Positions 23,904-33,271 of a stretch of DNA of 41,140 bases are shown in pieces. Source of the stretch: an uncultured Eubacteriales bacterium (lineage in GTDB: Bacteria; Bacillota; Clostridia; Oscillospirales; Butyricicoccaceae). The stretch is taken from contig CAJUGU010000019.1 of the NCBI GenBank assembly GCA_910586105.1, positions 1-41,140 of the forward strand. Reading direction: 5' to 3'. Made by a program: the position numbers and the translations under genes. Within the stretch, counting starts at the first letter, position 1; each line of letters starts with the position of its first letter. The notes beneath the pieces were generated by a model. It was not told the DNA's origin. It did no database searches and was given only the letters and a program-made list of their open reading frames with translations.

Positions 23904-24931
23904 AACTGTTTCTCCTCATAGTAATTTCGGACCGCTTCATCGGCGGCTTTCCTAGATAGCGTATAGCGAATCTCTGGTGGAATCCGGTCCAGGATCCCGC
24001 TCAAATCCGCCAGATCCGGAACCTGCCGATCCTTCAGGTACCAGCTGTACGCGGAATTCATATCCTTGCTGGCTGTCAGATAATATTCCGGTGAATACCC
24101 CCAATAATATTGCCTGAAAATCGGCCAAATCTCTTGCTGAAACACACGCAGAACCTTCAGGATATCATATTTCCCGCCGGCAAATTTATTCAAATACTCC
24201 ATCAGCAGCTCGGTCGGGACATTTCCCGCGCCGCGCCCCATCCCGTAAATGCTTCCGTCGGCAATCAGCGGACGGCCCGTAGGGATCGAGAAAAACTCGA
24301 TTGCATTCGAATAAGCCAGCTGAATATTATTATGCGCATGAAAGCCAAACTGGATGTCCGGGGACAGCCGCGCAAGGATCTGATCCGCCATCTGCCGCAC
24401 ATCCTGCCGGTACATGGTGCTAAAGCTGTCCACCATATAAAAACCGTCTGGCCGAACACGGTTCACCTCATCCAGCAGGCGTTCCATTTCATCCGTGCGG
24501 TAAAGGAAGGTCGCCATCGCCTGAAGCCAGACCAGATACCCCTTTGCTTTCAGTTCCTCCGCCTTCCGCATTGCCGCCGAATATTCCGGCTTAAAAAAGG
24601 CGATCCGAATAAGATCCGGTGTCTTTCCGTTTCGTTCCGGGATAGCATATTGCTCCGCTTCCGCCTGATTCAGCATAACTGCGTACTGGCAATCTGCGTG
24701 CCGCGCCTGCAGATGCGGCTCCATCTGAACAAAATCCGAAAATTTCGTGCTTCTGCCAGGTTTGCCTCCCTGGCCCAAAATTCCCAGTTCAATATAGCGC
24801 ACACCGGCCTCATACAAAGCCTGCATGACGTTCTGCACCGTATCCCTATGAAACGCCCAGTTGTTTACATATCCGCCATCCCGCAGCGTACAATCCAAAA
24901 GCAAGCGGGGCCCATGCACTTGATCCACCAT
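23900..24931 (-). CDS. DRE-TIM metallolyase (HMGL / 4-hydroxy-2-oxovalerate aldolase-like)
   Basis: The 343-residue enzyme has the DRE-TIM metal-site start LLDCTLRDGGYVNNW and the metal ligands FHAHNN near 228. Relatives cleave or form carbon-carbon bonds between 2-oxoacids and aldehydes or acyl-CoA. Homologues annotated 'aldolase catalytic domain-containing protein' occur in surface-polysaccharide loci, but their exact reaction is not known to me. The ATG at 24931 has GGGAG ahead and overlaps the stop of the ALS-like gene. It is probably the partner of that enzyme. Confidence 0.82.
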   Translation of the reverse strand: MVDQVHGPRLLLDCTLRDGGYVNNWAFHRDTVQNVMQALYEAGVRYIELGILGQGGKPGRSTKFSDFVQMEPHLQARHADCQYAVMLNQAEAEQYAIPERNGKTPDLIRIAFFKPEYSAAMRKAEELKAKGYLVWLQAMATFLYRTDEMERLLDEVNRVRPDGFYMVDSFSTMYRQDVRQMADQILARLSPDIQFGFHAHNNIQLAYSNAIEFFSIPTGRPLIADGSIYGMGRGAGNVPTELLMEYLNKFAGGKYDILKVLRVFQQEIWPIFRQYYWGYSPEYYLTASKDMNSAYSWYLKDRQVPDLADLSGILDRIPPEIRYTLSRKAADEAVRNYYEEKQL

Positions 24932-24935
24932 ACTC

Positions 24936-26738
24936 TTACTCCCACCAGCGGATCGGTTCAATCATCATTTCCGATTCAAACAGTGCACGGTCCACCGGCG
25001 GGAACATATCCTCCGGCGGCAGGGCGATCCGGCTGCCGTCCGGGCGGCTATATTTCGCCTTGACCATCGGGTTGACCTCTTCTTTCCAGCAAAAAACCTC
25101 ACACAGAACCGGCCCCTCTTCCGTGAGGACCTTCGGAATCACCGTCTCCAGTCCCGCCAGCGTCTCCGCCCGATAATATCGGATGCCGTAGGCAGCCGCT
25201 ATCTTATCCAGCGGCGGGAACGCCGTGCCGGATTCCGGGTCGACCCCGACAAACCGCCCTTTGAAAATCGTTTTCTGGTGCCCGCGTATTGTACCATATC
25301 CGCCATTGTTCCATACAAAAATCTTCGTCGGCAGCTTTTGCGTCACACAGGTTTGCAGCTCCTGAAGATTCATTTGCAGGCTGCCATCCCCTACGATGCA
25401 CAATGCCTCCCGCTTGCCGCGGGCAATGCTTACGCCGACAACCGCCGGAAGCGCATAGCCCATCTCACACTGTTCCGCGCTGCCGATGTAACGCTGCTGA
25501 CAGGTCGTATAAAACAAACCCTGCATCGGGATTTCCGTGGTTGCCCCCGCATCCGTTACGACCACACTGTCTGCCTTCAGGAATTGATTGAGCAGACGGA
25601 TAAAGGCAAATTTGCTGATCCCCCGTGAATCATCCTCCTGATCAGGGGTAAAAACGGGAAATACTTCTTTCCAATGCATGCACTTCTCCGTCCATGCGCG
25701 ATGCTCCCGCAGATGCAGCTCCGGCAAGGCTAACAAGAAGGCCCCAGCATCCGCGTTAATGACCTGATCCAAGCGGACTGTCCCTTTTCGGTGCTCGTCC
25801 GGGTCAATATCCACGACAATCACCTGTTTTGCGCCGCGTGCAAATAATCCATAGTTATATCCGGTCGTAAGCATGGAAAGCCGACTTCCCAAGACCAACA
25901 AAAGATCTGCATTCTGCATCGCCATATTCGCGGAACGGTTTCCCCGTATATCCGCAAGCCCGATATGCAACGGATCCGATTTCGGACAAATATCCCAGCC
26001 GCGCCGCGTTCCAACATAGGGAATCTGATAACGACGGACAAACCGTTCAAACGCTTCCTCCGCACCGGAATCACGCACGCCTGCGCCAAGGATGACCAGC
26101 GGGCGCTCCGCTTCCTCAAAAGCGGAACGTACAAGCCTTATTTCCTCTTCTGTAGGCTGAGTTTTTAGCTGCGCTGCATCCGCTGGATCGAAATGCCGCA
26201 GGGTATCCGGATTGATTACGGCTTCCTGAACATCCATAGGAATGTCCAGCCAAACCGGCCCTCTGCACCCCTGTTTCGCTAAATACATTGCTTTTTCGAT
26301 TTCATAAACTGCATTCTCCGGCTCCATAATTGTAACCGCATATTTTGTGATACTTTTCACAATGGAAACAATGTCGGCCTCCTGCTGACCAATCGCTCGC
26401 ACCGGCGCTTTCGCAATCGTCATCATTTCGTCCCGATTGCACTGCCCCGATACAAAAATAACCGGTATATGATCCTGCCATGCGTGCAATACTCCAGTGA
26501 CAGTGTTCGTCCCTCCACAGCCTGTCGTCACATAACAGGCTCCATATCCACAGCGATATTGCGCATATCCGATTGCCGCCATCGCCGCCGCCTGCTCATG
26601 CAGGCAGGGGATCGGGCGCAGGTGTTCATGGCGCGCCACGCCGTCCGTGAGGAACATCAGCCCGCCTCCGGTGACAATAAAAATATCCGCAACCCCTGCC
26701 TGATAAAGTGTATCCGCAAGGTAATCTGCAATCCTCAT
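24936..26738 (-). CDS. Thiamine-diphosphate-dependent, acetolactate-synthase-like enzyme
   Basis: The 600-residue protein has the full three-domain plan of the ALS/pyruvate-decarboxylase family: activating Glu48 in CLHEQAAAMAAIGYA, a central FAD-like domain (about 200-340), and the C-terminal cofactor motif GDGSLQMN...NNGGYGTIR (about 450-485). Real ilvB genes sit with ilvN and ilvC; here it is followed by an aldolase and split transketolase instead. YerE, which adds an acetyl branch to a CDP-4-keto-3,6-dideoxysugar, is a related precedent, so sugar branching is a plausible but unproven role. AGGAG is 12 bases before the ATG. Confidence 0.85.
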   Translation of the reverse strand: MRIADYLADTLYQAGVADIFIVTGGGLMFLTDGVARHEHLRPIPCLHEQAAAMAAIGYAQYRCGYGACYVTTGCGGTNTVTGVLHAWQDHIPVIFVSGQCNRDEMMTIAKAPVRAIGQQEADIVSIVKSITKYAVTIMEPENAVYEIEKAMYLAKQGCRGPVWLDIPMDVQEAVINPDTLRHFDPADAAQLKTQPTEEEIRLVRSAFEEAERPLVILGAGVRDSGAEEAFERFVRRYQIPYVGTRRGWDICPKSDPLHIGLADIRGNRSANMAMQNADLLLVLGSRLSMLTTGYNYGLFARGAKQVIVVDIDPDEHRKGTVRLDQVINADAGAFLLALPELHLREHRAWTEKCMHWKEVFPVFTPDQEDDSRGISKFAFIRLLNQFLKADSVVVTDAGATTEIPMQGLFYTTCQQRYIGSAEQCEMGYALPAVVGVSIARGKREALCIVGDGSLQMNLQELQTCVTQKLPTKIFVWNNGGYGTIRGHQKTIFKGRFVGVDPESGTAFPPLDKIAAAYGIRYYRAETLAGLETVIPKVLTEEGPVLCEVFCWKEEVNPMVKAKYSRPDGSRIALPPEDMFPPVDRALFESEMMIEPIRWWE

Positions 26739-26769
26739 TTGTAAGCGACTCCTCTCTCATTACGCCTGT

Positions 26770-27615
26770 TCAATACATTTGCTGGCGGCGGTAGCTCCAA
26801 ATATCCTGATGATTGTCAGGCGTATTCAACGCGTCCAGCTTTTTCAGATCCGCTGGGCGGATCTGAAAATCAAAAATCTGTAAATTCTGCTCCATATGTA
26901 CCCGGCTGGACGAGCGACTCAACGGGAGAAAACTCTTCTGCACACTCCATCTAAGCGCCAGCTGCCCAGATGTTTTTCCATAAGACGCCGCCATCGCTTC
27001 AAATTCCGGCGTTTGCAGCAGCCCGCGCCCCATTGGAGACCATGCTTCAATCAAAATCCCACGTTCCTTGCAAAAGCGGACCAGCCCGCGCTGTTGAAAC
27101 CCCGGATGCAATTCCAGCTGGTTAATCTCCGGGCAGGACAAACCGCTTTCCATCAGTTGAAGCAAATGCCGTTCCAGAAAATTGCAGACGCCTATATGAC
27201 GCACTTTTCTTTGCTTTTTCATTTCCTCAAACGCCTGCCAAGCCGCGATGTTTTTCTCCCGATAGGTCTCCTCATCCCCGCGGGGAACCGGCCAATGGAT
27301 CAGGTAAACATCAATATAGTCTGTTTGCAGCCGTTCAAGCGACTCATTCAAGCTGTCAAATGCTTCATAATATCCATGCCGGTTGGGCGGAAGCTTGGTT
27401 TCCAACAACAGTTCGGACCGATTTGCCAGCCCACACTCCTCTGCCCGCCGGATGGCTTTGCCAACGCCTTCTTCGCTGCCATATACCGGCGCGGTATCAA
27501 TGAGACGGTATCCGCAGCGGACAGCATCCCAAACCGCCTCTTCCACAGGCGTCGACAGGTCCGCCGTCCCAAACCCGATTGGCGGCAGGGACAGTTTTTG
27601 ATGATAGGTTTCCAT
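26770..27615 (-). CDS. Aldo/keto reductase
   Basis: The 281-residue protein is a complete aldo/keto reductase with the catalytic tetrad Asp40, Tyr45 (DTAPVYGSEEG), Lys74 (LETKLPP) and His107 (LIHWPVP). It reduces a carbonyl to an alcohol with NADPH. Its place directly ahead of the thiamine-diphosphate carboligation genes suggests that it reduces the new keto group on a branched or chain-extended product. The ribosome site is weak (GGGTG). Confidence 0.9.
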   Translation of the reverse strand: METYHQKLSLPPIGFGTADLSTPVEEAVWDAVRCGYRLIDTAPVYGSEEGVGKAIRRAEECGLANRSELLLETKLPPNRHGYYEAFDSLNESLERLQTDYIDVYLIHWPVPRGDEETYREKNIAAWQAFEEMKKQRKVRHIGVCNFLERHLLQLMESGLSCPEINQLELHPGFQQRGLVRFCKERGILIEAWSPMGRGLLQTPEFEAMAASYGKTSGQLALRWSVQKSFLPLSRSSSRVHMEQNLQIFDFQIRPADLKKLDALNTPDNHQDIWSYRRQQMY

Positions 27616-27652
27616 CGGTTCACACCCAGCTTTCTAAAATACATTTAATCGT

Positions 27653-28765
27653 TTATTCATCCGCAAGAATCGCCTTCCGAAGCCGTATGGACCATTTGGC
27701 AAGCAGCCGCATGAACCCTTTGCGGATGTACAAAATGCTGACGGCCAAAGCAAAGGTATAAACCATCCATGCCATCCATACATACCGCCATGGAAGACAC
27801 AATTTGCTCCAAGGAACCAAGACAATCGCAATATGTGAAACGTAAAGCGCCGCGGAAAACGGACCAAACATTGCCGCGATTGGATCAAAAAGGTGATTTA
27901 ATGGAGTTACAGATGCAAAGGCCAGATAAATTAAGACACAGTACAACGCGATCTCAATAAAATCACGATAGTCGTAAGAATAAATGTTCTCAAGTCCGAG
28001 AATACAAAACAAAACGCCGACCTCGGCAGCTGCCGTAACATATTTCCCTCTTTCCGTCAGCCTCAGCCGATATCGGCCAGCCAACAGATAGACAATATTT
28101 CCCAGTGAAACTCCTGCAACGCCACGCAAATATGCCTCAAGCGCATAAGTCGCATCCACCATTCCGGTTGTGATAAAGGAATGCCCATAAATCACTAAAA
28201 TCAATAATGGCGCAATCCATATTGTAAACACCTCCCGCAGTCTTGCCATAATCGGATACAGTGTCAGCACTACCACCAAAAGCACAGAAAAATACCACAT
28301 CGGCCCAATATACTCATATGGCAGGAATGCAAAACGCAGCCAGCGCACAAGGGCAAGTTCACTGATGGATCCCAGAAAATTATGGATCACGGTAAAGAGG
28401 TTCTCACGGTAAACCAACTGTCGGGTGCAAAAAGCTACAATATAACTCAGGAAAAAAAGCGGATACACCGCTGTAAGTTTTTTCAAATCCTGCTTCCACG
28501 CCGCTGTGCAAAGTTTCTTCATATCCATATTATCTTTTTCTTGATAAGCCGCTTTTGATATAAAAAACCCAGACAGGATAAAAAAGAATTCCACCGCTGT
28601 ATTCCCGCCAAGGAGCGGGACAAAATGCGCGGTTCCATCGGTCCAGCGCGCATCCAAATATTGCGCGTGGTGACTCACAACCGTAAGCGCAAAAATCACT
28701 CTATATAATTCTATCAGAGAGTTTCTATTCTTTGAAGAAATCATATTCATCTCGTCCAAACTCAT
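27653..28765 (-). CDS. Acyltransferase family 3 membrane protein (OafA-like)
   Basis: The 370-residue protein has about ten membrane helices and the family-3 acyltransferase N-terminus (LIELYRVIFALTVVSHHA, with the conserved His pair region, then EFFFILSGFFIS). Such enzymes O-acetylate surface sugars using cytoplasmic acetyl-CoA. Starts at 28765 and at the in-frame ATGs of codons 6 and 8 are all possible; the first has an AAGGAA site about 10 bases away. It is the only clear O-acyltransferase in the operon. Confidence 0.88.
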   Translation of the reverse strand: MSLDEMNMISSKNRNSLIELYRVIFALTVVSHHAQYLDARWTDGTAHFVPLLGGNTAVEFFFILSGFFISKAAYQEKDNMDMKKLCTAAWKQDLKKLTAVYPLFFLSYIVAFCTRQLVYRENLFTVIHNFLGSISELALVRWLRFAFLPYEYIGPMWYFSVLLVVVLTLYPIMARLREVFTIWIAPLLILVIYGHSFITTGMVDATYALEAYLRGVAGVSLGNIVYLLAGRYRLRLTERGKYVTAAAEVGVLFCILGLENIYSYDYRDFIEIALYCVLIYLAFASVTPLNHLFDPIAAMFGPFSAALYVSHIAIVLVPWSKLCLPWRYVWMAWMVYTFALAVSILYIRKGFMRLLAKWSIRLRKAILADE

Positions 28766-28841
28766 ATATATGACTATTCCTTACTATTGCACGGGAAAGA
28801 ATAAAATAGATGCCCTTCAAGCATCGCCGCACAGCATTTCG

Positions 28842-29051
28842 TTAACCTCCGCTTAAGAAAACGCACGGGGCGTGGAATGCGATTAAAATAAGTAGGCATA
28901 ACGTTACGAAATACGATATGTACGGACGCGCTTTCACGCGGAAATCAAAAAGCCCGCAATTCTTTCTCAAAAAAATTAACACGGTTGCTGTCCCGAAATA
29001 TAAAACGAGGCTGCGCGCATCCGTTCCTTGCCGTTTCAAAGCCGTCTGCAA
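28842..29051 (-). CDS. Short hydrophobic ORF of doubtful coding status
   Basis: A 69-codon frame overlaps the end of the reductase gene and codes for two hydrophobic stretches (LVLYFGTATVLIFL and YFVTLCLLILIAF). No family is recognised and no ribosome site precedes its start. It fills most of the 270-base space between the reductase and acyltransferase genes. It could be a small membrane protein translated by coupling, or the tail of a deleted membrane gene. Confidence 0.25.
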   Translation of the reverse strand: MQTALKRQGTDARSLVLYFGTATVLIFLRKNCGLFDFRVKARPYISYFVTLCLLILIAFHAPCVFLSGG

Positions 29052-29962
29052 TATTCATCATAAACCTTCCGCAGTCCTGCTTCGATGTCTGTAACCGCAC
29101 GCCAGCCTAAACGATGGATTTTCCGGCTGTCCAGCATCCTGCGCGGCATCCCATCTGGCTTTGAAGGATCACAGACTGTCTCTCCCCCATATCCGACAAT
29201 TCTTTGAATGATTTGTGAAAGCTCCAAAATCGAAATTTCGTTCCCCGTCCCCATATTAATCGGCTCGTTACCGCTGTAGTGCTCCATCAGGAAGAGACAG
29301 CCATCGGCCAAATCATCCACAAACAGAAACTCACGCTTTGCGTTCCCGGTTCCCCACAACTCCACCGCAGGCTGGCCTAACGCCTTCGCTTTATGATATT
29401 TCATAATCAGGGACGGGATGACATGTGATTTCTGCGGATCAAAACAGTCATTCGGTCCATACGTATTGGCAGGTATCGCACTGATAAAGTCCGCCCCATA
29501 CTGCTGCCTGATGTAAGCGCATAACTGGCATCCGCATATTTTTGCAAGCGCATATCCCTCATTGGTGCGTTCCGGCAATCCGGTCAGCAAAAGCTCCTCC
29601 TGCATCGGTTGATGACATTCTTTCGGATATTGGCAGGCGCTGCCCAAATACAACAGCTTTTTCACCCCTGCGTGATGGGCAGACAACAGAACATTGCAGG
29701 CAATCGACATATTGGCCGAAAAAAAGTCTGCCGGCGCTTCACGGTTCGCCTGTATCCCGCCCACAAGTCCAGCCGCAACAAAAACATAATCCATTTGTTC
29801 CCTTTGAAAAAAATGTTCTGTTGCAGTCTGATTTGTCAGATCCAACTCTGCATGGGTACGCAAAACGAGGTTCTGAAACCCCTGCGCCTGCAAACGCCGT
29901 ACAATCGCCGAGCCTACCAAGCCGGTATGGCCTGCTACATAAATCCGATCCGTTTTTTTCAT
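29036..29962 (-). CDS. GDP-4-keto-6-deoxy(3,6-dideoxy)mannose epimerase-reductase (ColC/Fcl type)
   Basis: The 308-residue short-chain dehydrogenase matches GDP-L-fucose synthase and its close relative ColC. Visible are GHTGLVGSAI, the epimerisation residues Cys110 (GSACQYPK) and His180 (KSHVIPSL), and the Tyr137/Lys141 pair (YALAK). Fcl makes GDP-L-fucose, and ColC makes GDP-L-colitose from the 3-deoxy intermediate. As the gene directly follows a ColD-type dehydratase, ColC activity is favoured, but the sequence alone cannot separate the two. It starts 2 bases after the ColD-type stop. Confidence 0.85.
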   Translation of the reverse strand: MKKTDRIYVAGHTGLVGSAIVRRLQAQGFQNLVLRTHAELDLTNQTATEHFFQREQMDYVFVAAGLVGGIQANREAPADFFSANMSIACNVLLSAHHAGVKKLLYLGSACQYPKECHQPMQEELLLTGLPERTNEGYALAKICGCQLCAYIRQQYGADFISAIPANTYGPNDCFDPQKSHVIPSLIMKYHKAKALGQPAVELWGTGNAKREFLFVDDLADGCLFLMEHYSGNEPINMGTGNEISILELSQIIQRIVGYGGETVCDPSKPDGMPRRMLDSRKIHRLGWRAVTDIEAGLRKVYDEYCRRL

Positions 29963-29964
29963 GT

Positions 29965-31131
29965 TCAGTCGATCTCCTGAAGCGCTTCCCGCAAGTAATC
30001 AATATGGCTACGCATATCCATCGAATGATTGCCCACAAAAAAGCCGTTGTCATGGATATAGTCCGCCCCATCCAAGCAGCCTGCCACGGCTGCGTTCAAA
30101 CGAGGGAACACTGGCTGACGGGCAAAATTTCCCGCCACAATAGGCCGTATTTCGATCCCACTTGCCCGTAGGTGCGCAGCAATCCGGTCACGCCGTGCGG
30201 TATCCGCTTCCCGAAGGATGAGTGCAAATCCAAACCAGGACGAGCTGCCGGTTTCACGCTGCATGTAGAACCTTTGGTCCTGGCCAACCGTATTTTGGAA
30301 ATATGCCGCGTTTTCCCGTCTCTGCCGGAGAAAACCGCTAAGTTTTTTCAACTGCTCCCGTCCTAACGCCCCCTCCATTTCCAATGGCCGCAGATTGAAA
30401 CCCGGCGTCACAAAACAGAAACTTTCATAAAACGGATCCCTATTTTTGATATGCAGACTGCTGTGTTCCGGCAGGTTCCTCGTCCAGCCATGGGCGCGAA
30501 CCGAAAGCATGTAATGATACAATTCCTCATCATCCGTCAACGTAAGGCCGCCTTCCATCGTACACAGGTGATGGGAATAGAACGTGGATAACGTTCCGAA
30601 TATGCCGAAAGTCCCCGCTTTTTTCCCCTCGAACTCCGCTCCCATAGATTCACAGTTATCCTCCATCAGCAGAAGCCCACGCTTATGGCAAAAATCCAGT
30701 AATTTGCTAAAATCATTTGGATTTCCTAACAGATTGACTGCGAATACCGCTTTTGTCCGCTCCGTAACGGCGTCACTGGCTTTGGACAAATCCATATTCA
30801 GCGTTTCCGGATCAATATCAACCAGGCGCATCTTCAACCCCATCTGCTCCAACGGGAAATACGTTGTGCTCCAGGAGACTGCGGGTACCAGGATTTCGTC
30901 TCCGCGCGTGAGTTTCCCGGAATACACCATGGAAGCAACCGCCAGCAGGTTCGCCGCGGAACCAGAGCTGGACATAACCGCAAAACGAGAGCCGAAATAT
31001 GTAGCCGCCGCCTGTTCTGCCTCCCGAACCTGTTCCCCCATCGTGAACCGCCCGGATGCGATCACCCGCTCAAGCGCTTCATGCTCTTCTTTTCCCCATG
31101 TGTCATTGGACAACGGATACCGAATGTTCAT
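29965..31131 (-). CDS. colD: GDP-4-keto-6-deoxymannose 3-dehydratase (ColD type)
   Basis: The 388-residue PLP enzyme is of the DegT fold, but the Schiff-base Lys is replaced by His. The active-site segment reads STFYSHHLCTMEGG with His187-His188. E. coli ColD is also 388 residues long and uses His188, so the length and position agree. ColD removes the 3-hydroxyl of GDP-4-keto-6-deoxymannose, the committed step to GDP-colitose; perosamine synthases keep Lys at this place. The gene directly follows gmd and precedes the ColC/Fcl-type gene. Glu and Asp in EDNCESMG near 157 bind the cofactor ring. Confidence 0.9.
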   Translation of the reverse strand: MNIRYPLSNDTWGKEEHEALERVIASGRFTMGEQVREAEQAAATYFGSRFAVMSSSGSAANLLAVASMVYSGKLTRGDEILVPAVSWSTTYFPLEQMGLKMRLVDIDPETLNMDLSKASDAVTERTKAVFAVNLLGNPNDFSKLLDFCHKRGLLLMEDNCESMGAEFEGKKAGTFGIFGTLSTFYSHHLCTMEGGLTLTDDEELYHYMLSVRAHGWTRNLPEHSSLHIKNRDPFYESFCFVTPGFNLRPLEMEGALGREQLKKLSGFLRQRRENAAYFQNTVGQDQRFYMQRETGSSSWFGFALILREADTARRDRIAAHLRASGIEIRPIVAGNFARQPVFPRLNAAVAGCLDGADYIHDNGFFVGNHSMDMRSHIDYLREALQEID

Positions 31132-32175
31132 CTATGCCCTCCTGCCTTTATCTTCTTCCGCCAGCGCCCGGTCATGGCGCGCCATGCGCTCCACCAGCTG
31201 TTCATAAGGAGTTGCCAACGGGTTCCAGCCCAACACCGTGCGCGCCTTTGTCGGGTCCCCCAGCAGATTGACCACATCGGTCGGCCGATAGAACTCCTTG
31301 CTCACCTCAACCAGTACCCGTCCAGTCGAACGCTCGATCCCGCGCTCCTCCGCGCCATGGCCCCGCCATTCCAGCTCAAACCCGTTGTACCGGAATGCCA
31401 GCTCGGTAAATTCACGTACCGTATGCTGCACGCCCGTTGCGATGACAAAATCATCCGGCTTATCCTGCTGTAAAATCAGCCACATGCATTCGACATAATC
31501 CTTTGCGTAGCCCCAATCCCGCAGGGAATCCAGATTTCCCAGGTACAACTTATCCTGTAACCCGCAGGCGATCCGTCCTGCGGCCAGCGTAATTTTACGC
31601 GTTACAAAGCTTTCCCCGCGCCGCTCTGATTCATGGTTAAACAGGATGCCGTTGCAGGCGAACATCCCATAGGCTTCCCGGTATTCCTTCATCATCCAAA
31701 ACGCATATTGCTTTGCAACGGCATATGGGGAATACGGATGGAACGGGGTCGCTTCGCTTTGCGGCACCTCTTCCACGCGACCGAACAATTCCGATGTTGA
31801 CGCTTGGTAAATCCGGCATGTTTTCTCCATGCCAAGGATACGGACCGCTTCCAGCACCCGCAGCGCACCCAGCGCATCGGTATCCGCCGTATATTCCGGC
31901 ACATCAAAGGAAACCGCCACGTGGCTCTGTGCTGCAAGATTATAAATTTCATCCGGCCCCACCATCCGGATGATACGCGTCATACTCATGGAATCCGTGA
32001 CATCCCCATAGTGGAGATGAAAATACGCACACCCGGACAGATGGTCAATGTTCGCCCGCCTCTCTACGGAGGTTCTGCGCACAATGCCATGTACGTCATA
32101 GCCTTTTTCCAACAGGAATTCCGCCAGATAGCTGCCATCCTGCCCGGATACGCCGGTAATCAATGCTTTTATCAC
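31132..32175 (-). CDS. gmd: GDP-mannose 4,6-dehydratase
   Basis: The 347-residue extended short-chain dehydrogenase has the Gmd signature ALITGVSGQDGSYLAEFLLEKGYxVHG and the catalytic YAVAK motif. It makes GDP-4-keto-6-deoxymannose from GDP-mannose. No ATG fits the family start. GTG at 32175 (9 bases after GAGG) or TTG at 32178 gives the normal N-terminus. The stop abuts the ColD-type start without a gap. Confidence 0.95.
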   Translation of the reverse strand: MIKALITGVSGQDGSYLAEFLLEKGYDVHGIVRRTSVERRANIDHLSGCAYFHLHYGDVTDSMSMTRIIRMVGPDEIYNLAAQSHVAVSFDVPEYTADTDALGALRVLEAVRILGMEKTCRIYQASTSELFGRVEEVPQSEATPFHPYSPYAVAKQYAFWMMKEYREAYGMFACNGILFNHESERRGESFVTRKITLAAGRIACGLQDKLYLGNLDSLRDWGYAKDYVECMWLILQQDKPDDFVIATGVQHTVREFTELAFRYNGFELEWRGHGAEERGIERSTGRVLVEVSKEFYRPTDVVNLLGDPTKARTVLGWNPLATPYEQLVERMARHDRALAEEDKGRRA

Positions 32176-32193
32176 CAAAAGAAACCTCACTGT

Positions 32194-33252
32194 TCATATG
32201 TGATGTATTTTGTAATCCAGCCAGCCCCGAAGGGCCCCCGCCGTGCTTGCAAAAATCCTGCGCAAACCGGCTTTCCCGCTTCGGCAAAGCTCCCCCAGAT
32301 CCTGCGCCCCCATAGACGCAAACCCAATTGGGTTCTTGTCGAAAGGGCAGCGGCCCCGCATCACAACGCCTGACAGAAAATGCGCAAGCGCATCCTCCCA
32401 GTCCACTGGGAAATCCTCCCGCAGCGGCGGCTGGCGCAGCATTTCCAGGTACTGCTCCGGATCCTGATCCAATTCCCGCACCCGCGCCGCAACAGCGTCC
32501 CAATCCTCCCCATACTCGTGGCAATTGATAAACGCCCTCGGATTAAAATATTCCGCCGCATCCGGGTTGCCCCAATAAATCGGAATGGAGCACGCGATCA
32601 GCGGGTGAATCAATTTTTCGGTTGTGAATCCCGGCAAACTGGTATTTTCGAACGCAATCGTGAATTTATAATGCCGCAAAAACGCAAGCTTGTCCCTCGC
32701 CCATCCCGCGCCGGCCTCTCCGCGGCCCCGCGCACGCCTGTCCTCGTACCGCGGCAGCACCGCGCCGGACATATTGTTCAGTACCGCGCCCGGGCAGTCA
32801 ACCCGCCGGTACGCAGAGAGCCGGCGGCAGAACCGCACCCTCAGCGCCGCGCCGCTGCCGCAGCTCCGGTTCGCATAAACAAAATTACAGAACCGGCGGC
32901 CGACGGCACTGTCCGAGATTTGCCGCACATCCGGTCGGAGCGCAGGCACATAATCGGACTCGCCGAACCCCAGCAGCGGCGGCTGGCGGAAATAACGTTC
33001 CCCGAAGGAAAGCTTCATCCCACCGATGGCGTAATCGCAGTCATTAAAGTTGGGAAGTACCGGCTCATTAGCAAGAAAGATCCGTACACTGTCCGGATAA
33101 GACAGGAACTGCGTCCCAAACGCACCATAAAACACAAAGTCCGGATGACCGCTAAACTCCACAGCGCCAATTCGCCGCAGCGCCCGGATATAAACATTAT
33201 CTTCCGGGTTAAAATCCGGCGGCTGATCGACAAAACGGACTTTAATATTCAA
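32194..33252 (-). CDS. GT10-family (fucosyltransferase-like) glycosyltransferase, first copy
   Basis: The 352-residue GT10 enzyme has the core motifs CNFVYANRS, YRRVDCPGAV, YKFTIAFEN and TTEKLIHPLIACSIPIYWGNP. The donor is probably GDP-fucose or GDP-colitose made by adjacent genes. The start is TTG at 33252, with GGGAGG ending 6 bases before it; it gives an N-terminus (MNIKVRFVDQPPDF) parallel to the other GT10. The gene is visibly GC-richer than its neighbours, above all around 32700-32900, and lacks the C-terminal extension of the second copy. Confidence 0.88.
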   Translation of the reverse strand: MNIKVRFVDQPPDFNPEDNVYIRALRRIGAVEFSGHPDFVFYGAFGTQFLSYPDSVRIFLANEPVLPNFNDCDYAIGGMKLSFGERYFRQPPLLGFGESDYVPALRPDVRQISDSAVGRRFCNFVYANRSCGSGAALRVRFCRRLSAYRRVDCPGAVLNNMSGAVLPRYEDRRARGRGEAGAGWARDKLAFLRHYKFTIAFENTSLPGFTTEKLIHPLIACSIPIYWGNPDAAEYFNPRAFINCHEYGEDWDAVAARVRELDQDPEQYLEMLRQPPLREDFPVDWEDALAHFLSGVVMRGRCPFDKNPIGFASMGAQDLGELCRSGKAGLRRIFASTAGALRGWLDYKIHHI

Positions 33253-33271
33253 TGCTTTCCTCCCACCGGAA

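Noticed and set aside
24110..25063. Plus-strand open frame of 317 codons
   Set aside because: It is a shadow of the aldolase gene on the other strand, with no ribosome site or recognisable domain.
24936..26738. Branched-chain amino acid acetolactate synthase (ilvB)
   Set aside because: No ilvN, ilvC or ilvD nearby; neighbours are sugar and carboligation genes inside a glycan operon.
29965..31131. Perosamine synthase (4-aminotransferase) for the DegT-fold gene after gmd
   Set aside because: The essential Schiff-base Lys is replaced by His, as in ColD, so amination is unlikely.
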